DNA from: Pseudomonadota bacterium | GTDB taxonomy: Bacteria; Myxococcota_A; Bradymonadia; UBA4248 | Assembly: GCA_017441205.1 (NCBI GenBank) | Contig: JAFRYG010000033.1 | Span: forward strand, 1-32,960 | DNA: 32,960 bases | Reading direction: 5' to 3' | Shown here: positions 17,001 through 25,025 of the stretch, in pieces | How the letters are laid out: the number at the start of each line of letters is the position of its first letter | How positions within the stretch are numbered: position 1 is the stretch's first letter | Position numbers and translations under genes: made by a program | Notes under the pieces: generated by a model | What the model was told of the DNA's origin: nothing | Databases searched by the model: none | What the model saw: the letters and a program-made list of their open reading frames with translations, nothing else

Positions 17001-17799
17001 CGTATCGGGTGTAGAGCGGCAGTTTGTCGGAGTAGAGTGTGAGCTTGTTTTCGCTGCTTGCAACGGTTGCCTTGACGTATGTGAGTGCACGTTCATAGCA
17101 GGATTTGTCGTCGATGATGACTTCATTGATCGTCGAATCGAAATAATCCCTCATCGCCTGAACGACGAGATCCTGGTCATTGTAGAGCAATTTTGGGCCG
17201 GTGCTTTTAGCGGCTTCGGCTTCGATTTTATGCCAGAGCTGAACGAGAACCTTTGCATCGCGAAGCAGAATGGCCCGGGATTGATCCATGGCATTGGTGC
17301 GGACGATGCATCCATATCCATCGGGCAAATCCAGGCTTCGAATTTTTTGCGTCAAGTCGGCACGGGCATCATCATCGACTTTTCGCGAGACACCGCTTTT
17401 GGCATCTTTTGGTCTCAGAACGAGATACCGTCCTGCGACGCTGATATTGGTCGTGACCTGTGCCCCTTTAAGGCCGGTAGCATCTTTGATGATCTGAACG
17501 ATCAATTCCTGTCCGACATTGAGGATATCGGCGATTTTGGAGGCATCTTTTACGGGTTTGGCGTAAACACTTTCGACGACATCATTAAAAGCAAGAAAAC
17601 CATTTTTGGATTCGCCAAAATCTACGAATGCGGCATTTAAGCTGGGCGCAATGCTGGTCACAACTGCGCGGTAGATATTATTTCTCAACAGGCCGCTGTG
17701 CTTGGATTGAATCTCGAAATCTTCAAGTGTCTGGTTTTCGACGATGGCAACGCGCACTTCTTCCTCACGTCGCCCATTAATCAGGATCTTACGAGTCAA
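14026..17799 (-). CDS. rne: Ribonuclease E/G with a long Arg-motif-rich C-terminal tail
   Basis: This is a single-strand-specific endoribonuclease of rRNA processing and mRNA decay. The TTG at 17799 is taken as start: it has GGAG 5 nt upstream and gives MTRKILINGRREEEVRVAI, exactly where RNase E begins; an in-frame ATG at 17910 adds 37 unrelated residues. The core (1-~490) has the S1 domain (about 38-125), catalytic aspartates D300 (TAIDVNS) and D343 (VIDFIDM), and the Zn-link CPTCGG (C401, C404), nearly matching E. coli numbering. The tail of ~750 residues holds a basic EEARRKRAAKRAA patch (~536-548), a helical domain at 585-770, then eight Arg-rich motifs of the RRxRxTR type about 50-70 residues apart to the C-terminus (RRTRRTRPEEE-like end). 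It is probably a degradosome-type scaffold. rng is possible by name; the tail favours rne. Confidence 0.93.
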   Translation of the reverse strand: MTRKILINGRREEEVRVAIVENQTLEDFEIQSKHSGLLRNNIYRAVVTSIAPSLNAAFVDFGESKNGFLAFNDVVESVYAKPVKDASKIADILNVGQELIVQIIKDATGLKGAQVTTNISVAGRYLVLRPKDAKSGVSRKVDDDARADLTQKIRSLDLPDGYGCIVRTNAMDQSRAILLRDAKVLVQLWHKIEAEAAKSTGPKLLYNDQDLVVQAMRDYFDSTINEVIIDDKSCYERALTYVKATVASSENKLTLYSDKLPLYTRYGIEKQIDRIYARTVRLPSGGFIVIDPTEALTAIDVNSAHSTKRESQDLTAYHTNLEAAVEIGRQLRMRDIGGLIVIDFIDMRLGKHQRDVERVMRNALMRDKARCKVERISANGLLEINRQRISQALSQRTHLECPTCGGRGFIPSADAIGMTLIREIDARAANGEVGGVIIKLHPDIAQQLQNERRREFAQLELEYGIRIEIVASRDISLGDESIEWLTKKQESELHPERSCNTDQDAASIIDVAEAYQTNDEGENAYRPNDFEEFSSEEARRKRAAKRAAQQESRNKPESESQNAPIHTAQTNDDSSEDSSADTKKVTGAHNASALAVLAILIDQMRGRMAEKKARHEECIHHHLSFRGRRRHTPKETPGIQSDLRLFVLDVLKAVCLVGCGCSTDVSRKEMLDRMLEASDWLMATAQLPQQELNKWAIALRNQVTSKHATARLNCLFDESSNPRPDEIARILIDERNAALGNAKKLNEKSIQTLQNRIAARCASIFGDHAENTAPSDKSVQQPTFEQQIEDLNMNDIKDLFFDAPAQSENDTHAEPADALSDSMYSDDSENKAEHRRSRTRKLRQPIDQSRKVSPFAGENAEVVTSDVPIAPMTMLSDSDDAEAKRAAENKASLEQAITQELPAVSISRRVRHTRRDRENRQPDPQPMEPIPAETAPRMPASEPQIADAPAVSDSNSRRVRRTHRTHPMGQNDMPQTNAIPEATFIPERADSSDSAQNAEESNNQPIPQKTAADVSLEQIQDNPDITARKSRRTRMTRKADESERLDAAPVESAAAPVAVTDNQVISSATAEEAAVEVPRHNRRERAARKTKSTQQPAAEINPVIAEDDHKIEKSPRIDALELLRSASSEGTRSTRKVRKTRMINADAVDNQDMPAAAQAPIPQNHSQIAPQSNESIENAAAPESEQTVSTNKRRTRRTRRTAGTLDSAPEHAQAEEIPAAQEPEIRAQPQEIPQTQDNMDSPRPRIRRTRRTRPEEE

Positions 17800-17924
17800 G
17801 GGAACTCCAAATTGTAAAAAAAACAGTCCATAAACATCCTGCCATATCTCCAGGAGCCAGGCTCGATCCCATTTTGGAGGGATACCAACCGGAGCTGCAG
17901 GCAAACCCATTTTTCTAACCTCGC

Positions 17925-17930
17925 ATTATA
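17925..17930 (-). promoter_or_regulatory. Extended -10 promoter for the RNase E/G gene
   Basis: The minus strand reads TGGTATAAT, a perfect -10 hexamer with the TGN extension. No good -35 is seen at 17 bp, consistent with an extended -10 promoter. The predicted start near 17918 leaves a leader of about 120 nt before the TTG. Confidence 0.65.
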
Positions 17931-17937
17931 CCATTAG

Positions 17938-17946
17938 TTATCCACA
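17938..17946 (+). promoter_or_regulatory. Perfect DnaA-box consensus overlapping the RNase E/G promoter
   Basis: TTATCCACA matches the 9-mer DnaA box consensus exactly and lies between the -10 and the -35 region of the RNase E/G promoter. It is a single site; no cluster or AT-rich unwinding element that would mark an origin is present. Confidence 0.5.
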
Positions 17947-18788
17947 GGGTGATCATTTTTTCGATCATGCCACAAAAAAAGCCGCGTTTCTTCGATGGAT
18001 GCTGGCGTTTGGGCGTTGGATGCCGGGATTTGGGGAATTCATAATGCATCATGAATAGTGGTTGATGAATAGTGAGTACAGACGTGTCGCGGCACGTCTG
18101 TACAAATTAAATCAGCCACGCCCCAACGGGGTGTCACATCTGAAGCGCCCTGCAGGGCGTCAGAACACAGTCCGGGAGCAAGCCAAACGTATCTCCGGAG
18201 TTAGTGGTTATGGGTACATTGCAAAAAAATCGTACATCTGAGTGAAACAAATCCATCCTCAATGGCATCATGAAAGTGAAGGAATGTTCCTTCCAGTTTC
18301 AGGAGGTGCCGAATGTATTCATCCGGATTTGTCTGAAGACAATAATCTCCCCAAAATAATGTACGACCAACCGAGGGGCGGTTTGCGGCATCATGATTTC
18401 CGGACGCGGAACATGATACTGAAGTGCTGTACATGCCAGGCACATCGGGATGCTTTTTTTTACGATGATTAAAATCGGAAAGGGAGCAGTGTGCCATGAC
18501 CGTGCGTATTTGGGGTTAGGACGGCGAGTCGGCGGGCGGGAAGGGAGAAGAGGAAACCCTTGTGGTTGACTGGTGATGTGTAGGTATATGTGGGTTAATG
18601 TGGGTTTATTAGGAAGGGGACTTGAGCGTTTATGTGGTGAGTATAGGTGTATTATGGGGGGATTTCTGAATATAGTGCAGCCAGTGCACTGGCAATGGGT
18701 GTAAGCGCGGCGTCGCTATTTGATCAACATCAATGCGGCGTCGCGATTTGGCTGCAGGCTGCGGATGTTACCGATTTTTGAGTATTCG
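17947..18788. other. Long intergenic region with palindromes and a G-rich stretch
   Basis: No gene is convincing here. From left to right it holds a perfect 11-bp hairpin (18076-18103), two small palindromes (CGCCCC/GGGGTG at 18119-18133 and CGCCC/GGGCG at 18146-18159), a weak 98-codon minus-strand frame (18201-18497) without family similarity or ribosome-binding site, a strongly G-biased stretch (about 18510-18665), a perfect 14-bp palindrome GCCAGTGCACTGGC (18680-18693), and a direct repeat GCGGCGTCGC(T/G)ATTTG at 18707 and 18735. It lies downstream of the efflux operon and upstream of the RNase E/G promoter. Confidence 0.65.
18057..18104. repeat. Hairpin repeat shared with 28865-28904
   Basis: The segment begins AGTGGTTGATGAATAG and contains a perfect 11-bp hairpin, arms GTACAGACGTG/CACGTCTGTAC (18076-18086 and 18093-18103). 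A diverged copy at 28865-28904 keeps the AGTGGTT..TGAATAG start and the TGTCTGTACA end but has lost the left arm. Confidence 0.6.
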
Positions 18789-21700
18789 TCAGTTGTTCTG
18801 CGGCATTTCGGTGTTTTCGTCGTCTTCGTCGGTATTATTCAAACCGAGAATGCGCTTGAGGAAGGATTTGGCATCGTCGAGAATGATGTAGTTGCACGGT
18901 ACGATGACGAGCGTAATGACGGCGGAAAAGAGGACGCCGACGCCGAGACTGATGGCCATGGGGATGAGGAATCTTGCTTCCTTTGAGGTTTCGAGGATCA
19001 TGGGGAAGACGCCGAGGAACGTGGTGAGAACCGACAGGAATATGGGTCTGAAGCGCCGCGTCGCGCCTTCTATGACGGCGTCTCGCAGGGACATGCCTTC
19101 CCTGAGGAAGTCGTTGACGACACTCGTCAGAACGATGGATGCGTTGACGACGACGCCGGACAGGGCAATCATACCGAGCAGACTGATGAGGCTCAGGTTA
19201 TATCCGAGGAATATGTGTCCGAGAATGGCACCGACGAATCCGAAGGGGATGGCGACGAGGATCATGATCGGCTGTGCATAGGAACGCGAGGATATGGCCA
19301 GCATGGCGTACATGACGAAGATGGAGAAGGCGAAAAAGAGGATCATCTTGGACATCATTTCGCCGCTTTCGGCCTGCATGCCGCCCATACTGAGGGTCAG
19401 TCCCGGGAAGCTGGTCTGGAGTTCCTGCATATCCTTTTTCTGGAGTTCCTTCATGACTTCTTCGAAGGTGGTGACGTTGCCGTCGAGTTCGGCATTGACA
19501 GTGAGAATGCGTTTTCCGTCCGTTCGTGAAATGCTTTTGAGCGCATGACCGCGTTCCATGGTGGCGACTTCCGAGAGCGGGACTTCGCCGCCTGCCGGCG
19601 TCCGGATGAGGAAGTTGTCGACGAGTGCTTCCGTCGTGCGGACTTCGTATGGGTATCGGACGAAGACTTTGACGGTATTGCGTCCGCGCTGCTGACGGAG
19701 GGCTTCGGATCCGTAGACGGCGGCGCGGAGCTGGCGTGCGAAGTCATTTTCAGTGATGCCCAGGGCTCTGGCTTCGGGTTTGAGTTTGTAGGAAAGCTGT
19801 GCCTTTCCTGCGGCGGTATTGACATCGACGTCCTTGACGCCGTTGTATTTTTTGAGCCGGGAAGCGAATTCTTCGGCAGCGATGTCCAGAATATTGCTGT
19901 CGCGGTGCGACAGGTTGAACATCGCTCCGGCACCGCCGGCACCTGGCCCCTGGTTGAATCGGTAGCTCAGGGCTTCGACGCCCGGAATTTCGCCGACATT
20001 TTTTCGCCACGCGGCGGCGAATTCACTCGATACGTATTTTCGTGCGGTTGCCGGAACGAGATAGACCTGAACGGATGCCGAACTCCCGCCGGAGATCTGT
20101 GAGTAGACGCCGACGACGGTGCTCTCGCCGTTCTCTTTGAACTGTTCGATGGTTTTGTTCGTTTTTTCGATGAAGTATTTTTCAACTTCGCGCATGCGGC
20201 TGACCGGGCTTCCCTCGGCCATTCGGATGGAGGCAGTGACCTGGTCGCCTTCGACTTCGGGCATCATCGTATACCGGAGTCGACCGCTCGATATGTAACC
20301 GATGGTTCCGATGAGCAGGGCAATGGAGATGGCTACGACGATATAACGAATTTTAACGCATCCGACGATGAATCCATGGACGTATTTATTGATGAGTTTT
20401 TCGAACCAGTTGGCGAGTTTTGCCTGAAATTTCTGGAACAACGCGATAAATCCCTGCGTTTTTCGCTTCATTCCGGAAAGGTGTGCAGGGAGTATCAGCA
20501 TGGATTCTGTAATGGAGATGCACAGAATGATGATGACGATGATGGGGAGATCCCGGTACATTTTTCCGAGCATTCCCGGCAAAAACAGCAGCGGAATAAA
20601 GGCGATGATCGATGTCAGAACGGAGAAAATGACCGGCGTCGATACGCTTTTGAGTGCCAGAATGGATGCCGTAGAACCACGATATCCCCGGCTGTGGTTG
20701 ACGTAGAATTCTTCGCCGACGACGATGGAGTCATCGACGACGATGCCGAGTGCCAGAATGAACCCGAACAGTGAGATCATGTTGAACGAGACATCGAACA
20801 TGACCATGATGGCGATTGCGCCGACGAATGATGTGAGCATGCCCAGGGCCGAATAGAAGGCAATGCGGATATCGAGCAGCAGTCCGATGAACAGCAGGAC
20901 GAGCACGAGTCCCATGTAGGCATTGTTCATGAGCAGGTCGATACGGACGCGGTAGGAATCGGCCCGGTCGCTGCGGATGCCGACGTTGATGCCTGCCGGA
21001 TACGTTCCTTCCCTGGATTCCAGATAGGCTCGCACGGCATTGGATACGCCGACGGGGGTCTCATTTCCGACGCTGTAGACGGTCATCTGGACTGCGGGAA
21101 GCCCGTTGTAATGAGCCGTATAGTCGGATTCTTCGTAAGTATCCGTAATCTTGGCCACATCGCTCAGATGGACGACGCGTCCGTCGGTGCTCGATTTGAG
21201 GACGACTTTTTCGAATTCGCTGGCGTATCGCTTGCGAAGTTCGGTACGCAGCATCACGGCGCCGCTCTCGGTTTTGAGGTTGCCGGCCGAAAGATCGACG
21301 GAACTCGAACTGATGGCACTGGCGACATCCGCGATTTTCAGGCCGTATTTCTGGACGGCTTCCTGGGATATTTCGACGGCGATTTCGGGGTTTTCCACAT
21401 TCTGGAGTTCGACCATCGTCACGCCGTTCTGCGTAATCAGTTCATCGCGGACTTCTTCCGCGACTTCCCGGAGTGCGGCTTTATTGGTATCTCCATAGAC
21501 GATAACGAAGAGAACCGAGGATTTTCGCGTCATTTCACGGACGACGGGCTTGTCCATATCGGATGGGAAGGTCGTAATCTGGTCGACCTGCCGTTCGATT
21601 TCGTTGCGCGTGCGCATGGTGTCTGCGCCTTCGGTCAGTTCTGCGATGACGCTTCCGGATCCTTCGGACGATGTACTCGTAATTCTTTTGACGCCATCGA

Positions 21701-22037
21701 TACCGCGAACGGCCTCTTCGATGGCAATGACGATGCCCTCTTCGACGTCATCCGGCGTCGACCCCGGATAGTTTGCGCTGATCATGATGCGTTCCGTCTC
21801 GACGTTGGGCATCAATTCCTTGCGCAGATAGGGCAGCATGACGAGTCCGGCCACGATAAACGTCAGGAACAGCAGATTTGCTGCGACATGGTTCGAAGCC
21901 ATCCATGCCAGCGGACCTTTGAATAGCGACGGATCCACGGGGGGAAGCTTCTTTTTGGTCGTCTCGGCCTGCATTTTTTTGAGGGATTCCGACGGCGTTT
22001 CCGGCTGTGTTTTGGGGGTATTCTCTGGTGTTTCCAC
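18789..22037 (-). CDS. RND-family efflux transporter, inner-membrane pump (AcrB/MexB-like)
   Basis: The 1082-residue proton-driven pump completes a tripartite efflux system with the two upstream genes. The N-terminal ~40 residues are Pro/Lys/Thr-rich and cytoplasmic, longer than in AcrB. TM1 (about 50-72) is followed by the porter-domain signature YPGSTPDDVEEGIVIAIEEAV. The mid-protein TM block contains GFILALGIVVDDSIVVGEE with the paired aspartates of TM4. The second periplasmic loop and the second TM block (ALSGVVVNASIVL) follow, and the end is acidic and Asn-rich. GTG is the start, with AGA about 8 nt upstream. It lies 116 bp after the fusion-protein gene, across two bulged-G palindromes. 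Substrates cannot be told from sequence; multidrug or lipid-like compounds are both possible. Confidence 0.95.
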   Translation of the reverse strand: METPENTPKTQPETPSESLKKMQAETTKKKLPPVDPSLFKGPLAWMASNHVAANLLFLTFIVAGLVMLPYLRKELMPNVETERIMISANYPGSTPDDVEEGIVIAIEEAVRGIDGVKRITSTSSEGSGSVIAELTEGADTMRTRNEIERQVDQITTFPSDMDKPVVREMTRKSSVLFVIVYGDTNKAALREVAEEVRDELITQNGVTMVELQNVENPEIAVEISQEAVQKYGLKIADVASAISSSSVDLSAGNLKTESGAVMLRTELRKRYASEFEKVVLKSSTDGRVVHLSDVAKITDTYEESDYTAHYNGLPAVQMTVYSVGNETPVGVSNAVRAYLESREGTYPAGINVGIRSDRADSYRVRIDLLMNNAYMGLVLVLLFIGLLLDIRIAFYSALGMLTSFVGAIAIMVMFDVSFNMISLFGFILALGIVVDDSIVVGEEFYVNHSRGYRGSTASILALKSVSTPVIFSVLTSIIAFIPLLFLPGMLGKMYRDLPIIVIIILCISITESMLILPAHLSGMKRKTQGFIALFQKFQAKLANWFEKLINKYVHGFIVGCVKIRYIVVAISIALLIGTIGYISSGRLRYTMMPEVEGDQVTASIRMAEGSPVSRMREVEKYFIEKTNKTIEQFKENGESTVVGVYSQISGGSSASVQVYLVPATARKYVSSEFAAAWRKNVGEIPGVEALSYRFNQGPGAGGAGAMFNLSHRDSNILDIAAEEFASRLKKYNGVKDVDVNTAAGKAQLSYKLKPEARALGITENDFARQLRAAVYGSEALRQQRGRNTVKVFVRYPYEVRTTEALVDNFLIRTPAGGEVPLSEVATMERGHALKSISRTDGKRILTVNAELDGNVTTFEEVMKELQKKDMQELQTSFPGLTLSMGGMQAESGEMMSKMILFFAFSIFVMYAMLAISSRSYAQPIMILVAIPFGFVGAILGHIFLGYNLSLISLLGMIALSGVVVNASIVLTSVVNDFLREGMSLRDAVIEGATRRFRPIFLSVLTTFLGVFPMILETSKEARFLIPMAISLGVGVLFSAVITLVIVPCNYIILDDAKSFLKRILGLNNTDEDDENTEMPQNN

Positions 22038-22083
22038 GCTGATATTCTCTATATTTAAGGTTAATCTGATGTTTTTTGGGGGG

Positions 22084-22120
22084 GCGCCTGCTATTGCCCT
22101 GCGGGCAATACGCCCGGCGC
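22084..22120 (-). repeat. Bulged-G palindrome, copy 6
   Basis: Inner arms TATTGCCC/GGGCAATA around TGC, flanked by GC and C-GC with one unpaired base, and an outer GCGCC/GGCGC stem. It lies between the membrane-fusion and RND genes. Confidence 0.65.
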
Positions 22121-22155
22121 GATCGGTCTATCGGCCCTGGCCGATACGCCCGATC
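22121..22155 (-). repeat. Bulged-G palindrome, copy 7
   Basis: Inner arms TATCGGCC/GGCCGATA with an unpaired base and an outer GATCGG/CCGATC stem with one mismatch. It directly abuts copy 6 and its end overlaps the first two bases of the membrane-fusion protein stop codon. Confidence 0.65.
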
Positions 22156-23383
22156 ACCTCGGCGGACCGAATCCTCTGCCCGTATCTTCCGATACGGTTC
22201 CGACGACATCGGTTTCACCTTTTACGCGCAGCTTTCTGCCTTCGACAGGTGAGCTGATCATCGTCGTCACGACGCGATCTCCGTCCTGAAGGCCGTCCGT
22301 GACGTAGACGTTGTCATCCGTCCGGTAGGGGGTTGTCAGATTTCGGATCGACAGCTTGTTGTCGCTGGTGCAGACGTATGCGAGGTTGCCTTCGCGGACG
22401 TATGCACGCGGGAGCTCGATGCTGTCGAGGGGGTCGGGGGCATAGATGGATGCATGGACGAAAGCTCCGATAAAAAGCGCCTCATTGACGGGCTCTGACA
22501 TGGGATCCTGGACTGCGAGCAGGACCTGGACCATGCGTCCAAGCGACTCGACTGCAGGCTGAACGGATCGGATTTGAGCCGGTTTGGTAATGGTTTTGCC
22601 GCCGATATCGTATCTGACTTCGGCCTTGATTTCGCTGAGCTGCGAGCTGAGATTGAACCAGGCGACGTTGGCCGGATTCAGGCTAAGGTAAACCCAGAAT
22701 TCGTCAGATGCGATGATGGAACCCAGCTGTGTGCCCCCGGAAATATAGTCGCCGATGGAAATATTTGTCGTCTGAACGATGGCATCATAGGGACATTTGA
22801 CGATACTGCGATTGTAATCCAGCTGCGCCTGTTTGAGGTTGTTTTTGGCGAGTTCGACGTCGGCAATCGCGGACTGCAGCTGGGGCTGGCGTTTGACGAG
22901 GGCGGCTTCGTCGTCCGAGAGCGTCGTATCCGTCATGGTCTTTTTGAGCGTATCCAGTTCGCTCGAAGCGGCTCTGCCTCTGGCTTCTTCCAGCATCAGC
23001 GATACTTCTTTCTGGCGAAGCTGAATCTTCGCATTTGCCAGCTTAATCGCGTAGTCTTCCGTATTGATTTTGGCGATCACCTCTCCCTTTTTCAGTCGTG
23101 CTCCCGGATAAAACCGGTCGCTTATCCAGATGACTCGCCCGTTGGCTTCGCTCTTTAAATTCTGGGTTCTGCTGGCTTCTGCCTGTCCGGTGCCGGTAAT
23201 CACCACGGTGTGTTCCTTTTTGGTTACCGGAACGACTTCCACGAGAATACCGGTATCCGGACGCTGGCCTCTTTTGGCAACGACCTTATCTGACAGGAAC
23301 ATTTTGTAACAGAATATTCCGACTGCCAGAATAATGATGGCAATGAGTCCCTGAATGATGAAGGGCTTTATTTTGCTGCTCAA
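22154..23383 (-). CDS. RND efflux periplasmic adaptor (membrane fusion protein)
   Basis: This 409-residue adaptor bridges the RND pump and the outer-membrane channel. It has one N-terminal membrane helix (about 8-29), so it is anchored rather than a lipoprotein. The biotinyl-lipoyl half-motifs flank a helical hairpin: SEANGRVIWISDRFYPGARLKKGEVIAKI before, and NRSIVKCPYDAIVQTTNISIGDYISGGTQLG after. A beta-barrel and membrane-proximal domain follow (ALFIGAFVHASI, GLQDGDRVVTT). The start is TTG at 23383 with GGAG 8 nt upstream; no nearby ATG is available. It is the second gene of the operon, 66 bp after the outer-membrane factor gene. The hairpin insert is longer than usual, containing a KTMTDTTLSDDEAALVKRQ stretch. 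Confidence 0.94.
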   Translation of the reverse strand: MSSKIKPFIIQGLIAIIILAVGIFCYKMFLSDKVVAKRGQRPDTGILVEVVPVTKKEHTVVITGTGQAEASRTQNLKSEANGRVIWISDRFYPGARLKKGEVIAKINTEDYAIKLANAKIQLRQKEVSLMLEEARGRAASSELDTLKKTMTDTTLSDDEAALVKRQPQLQSAIADVELAKNNLKQAQLDYNRSIVKCPYDAIVQTTNISIGDYISGGTQLGSIIASDEFWVYLSLNPANVAWFNLSSQLSEIKAEVRYDIGGKTITKPAQIRSVQPAVESLGRMVQVLLAVQDPMSEPVNEALFIGAFVHASIYAPDPLDSIELPRAYVREGNLAYVCTSDNKLSIRNLTTPYRTDDNVYVTDGLQDGDRVVTTMISSPVEGRKLRVKGETDVVGTVSEDTGRGFGPPR

Positions 23384-23449
23384 GGTGATGTCTCCGTTTA
23401 ATGATACGATATATCCGGTTGTGATGAATTGCTGGAATGGGGCAGTGGA

Positions 23450-24910
23450 TTACGACGATTCGTCGGATTTCTCTTTGCCGTCCTTGAGTTGTTCGAGTCG
23501 TTCACGGGCGCGTTTTGCGCCTTGTTCAGAGGTTTCTTTGAGCCAGGTTGAACCGCCCATGGCTTTGAACAGATCGATTTGGGCAAGGAGCAGCGTTCGG
23601 CGTGCTTCGAGTTCGGACTGCGAAGCCGAGATCATGCTCTTAAGTGCAGCCAGAACCCTGCTGTAGTCGAGGTTTCCGTTGATGAAGTACTGTCTGGAAA
23701 CTTCGAGGATTTCCTTTTGCCGTTCGAGCTGGGCCTGTGCATCCGTGAGCTGTTGTTCCCGAAGCTGCAGCTTCAGAATGGCCTGTTCGACTTCGGCGAT
23801 GGCATTCATGACGGCCAGTGCATAGGAATAGCGCTCAGTGATGTAGGTAATGCGGGCTCTGTCGATGGCGGTCGTCTTTTGAAAACCGTCGAACAGACTT
23901 GCCGAAAAGCTGGCGGCGAGATCCCACATCAGTCTTTGGAACAGCTCGGTAATGCTGGCCGATCTGAACGAGAGCGACGCGCTGAGTCTGAGCGAAGGAA
24001 GGCGATCGGCGAGTGCAATGACGATCTGGGCATCCGCTTTCTGTGCGCTGCGTTTTGCAGTGCGCAGATCCGGTCGTGTCAGGAGGAGCTGATCGGCGTC
24101 GACTGTGCCGCCGACATCGATGGCCTGCGGCAATGAACCTTCGACTTCAGGCCGGGCTTTTCCGCCCGAAAGAATTTCGAGTGAATGCTGTGTAATGCGG
24201 ATGTTGGTATCGAGTTCCTTCAATGTGGCACGAAGCGTTTCGAGCTGCTGGTGCTGTTCCAGAACGTCCATGCCGTTGGTCTGGCCGGTTCTGTAGTATT
24301 CCTGAACGAGTTCGTAATAGCTTTCGGAAATGGCGAGGAGTTGTTCGATGAGCGCTTTGCGGTCCCTGTAGTATTGAATATTGAACCAGTTGGTGACGAC
24401 ATTTGCAACGAGTGAAAGTGCTGCTGATTCGGCGGAATCCTGGACGGATGCCTGCGAGAGTTCACTGACCAGGGATTGTGCACGGACCTTGCCCCACAGG
24501 TCGATTTCGTAACTCAGTGTGAGGCCGAGGTTGTAGTTGGGATCGCTGCTGCTGTTTTCGGACACCTGTCCGCCGTAACCCGCTCCGGCATTGAACGTCA
24601 GATACGGGTAATACCCTGAGTGTGCTTGTTTGATCGATAACTCGCTGTCGAGGAGCTTGAGATAGGCATTCTGAAGTGTGGGACTTTCTTCGAGAACGAG
24701 GCGGACGTATTCATTGAGCGCGGCATCTCCGTATTTTTCCCACCACCGGTCGTAAACTTCGCCGGAGAGAGCAATATCCCCGTAAGTGGTTTCCACTTTC
24801 TGGGTATCGAGTTCTCCGGCGTATTTGACGGGTTTGAGACAGCCTGTCATGAGCCATGGAATGATACCTGCGGTTATCAAAAGGCAAATTAAACCTGACT
24901 TGAATTTCAT
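23450..24910 (-). CDS. TolC/NodT-family outer-membrane efflux lipoprotein
   Basis: This is the outer-membrane channel of the tripartite system. The 486-residue product has a lipoprotein signal ending LMTGC (Cys24), typical of OprM/NodT members. The two OEP halves are visible: YRTGQTNGMDVLEQHQQLETLRATL at about 210 and YFINGNLDYSRVLAALKSMISASQSELEARRTLLLAQIDLFKAMGG near 420-465. Other landmarks are SYEIDLWGKVRAQ, TRPDLRTAKR and ASLFDGFQKTTAI. After the channel domain comes a charged ~30-residue tail (Lys/Glu/Arg-rich) extending past the usual end. It is the first gene of the operon, downstream of a terminator at 24957-24985, so the operon promoter should lie in 24911-24960, though I see no clear hexamers. 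Confidence 0.94.
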   Translation of the reverse strand: MKFKSGLICLLITAGIIPWLMTGCLKPVKYAGELDTQKVETTYGDIALSGEVYDRWWEKYGDAALNEYVRLVLEESPTLQNAYLKLLDSELSIKQAHSGYYPYLTFNAGAGYGGQVSENSSSDPNYNLGLTLSYEIDLWGKVRAQSLVSELSQASVQDSAESAALSLVANVVTNWFNIQYYRDRKALIEQLLAISESYYELVQEYYRTGQTNGMDVLEQHQQLETLRATLKELDTNIRITQHSLEILSGGKARPEVEGSLPQAIDVGGTVDADQLLLTRPDLRTAKRSAQKADAQIVIALADRLPSLRLSASLSFRSASITELFQRLMWDLAASFSASLFDGFQKTTAIDRARITYITERYSYALAVMNAIAEVEQAILKLQLREQQLTDAQAQLERQKEILEVSRQYFINGNLDYSRVLAALKSMISASQSELEARRTLLLAQIDLFKAMGGSTWLKETSEQGAKRARERLEQLKDGKEKSDESS

Positions 24911-24956
24911 GTTTTTGTTCAGAAAAACTCTGGTATGTGGAAGGCAGGGGAAAATG

Positions 24957-24985
24957 AAAAAAGCCCCGCAGAGATGTGCGGGGCT
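24957..24985 (-). terminator. Intrinsic terminator of the 25026-25592 gene
   Basis: A 9-bp perfect stem (AGCCCCGCA/TGCGGGGCT) with a 6-nt loop is followed on the minus strand by six T residues. It separates the small membrane protein gene from the efflux operon. Confidence 0.88.
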
Positions 24986-25025
24986 ATTGTAAAATAAAAC
25001 AAGCAGTTACCGTTAAAATCCGAGC

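Noticed and set aside
17800..17910. N-terminal extension of the RNase E/G from an ATG at 17910
   Set aside because: The 37 extra residues match nothing in the family, while the TTG at 17799 has GGAG upstream and starts exactly at the conserved N-terminus.
17938..17946. Replication origin indicated by the DnaA box
   Set aside because: Only one box, no cluster, no dnaA/dnaN nearby and no unwinding region.
18201..18497. 98-codon minus-strand frame in the gene-free region between the RNase E/G promoter and the efflux operon
   Set aside because: No ribosome-binding site, odd composition, no recognisable family, and an equally long frame on the opposite strand.
21111..21926. 271-codon plus-strand frame antisense to the RND pump gene
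   Set aside because: Complete overlap with a strongly conserved transporter gene, and the peptide has no family features.
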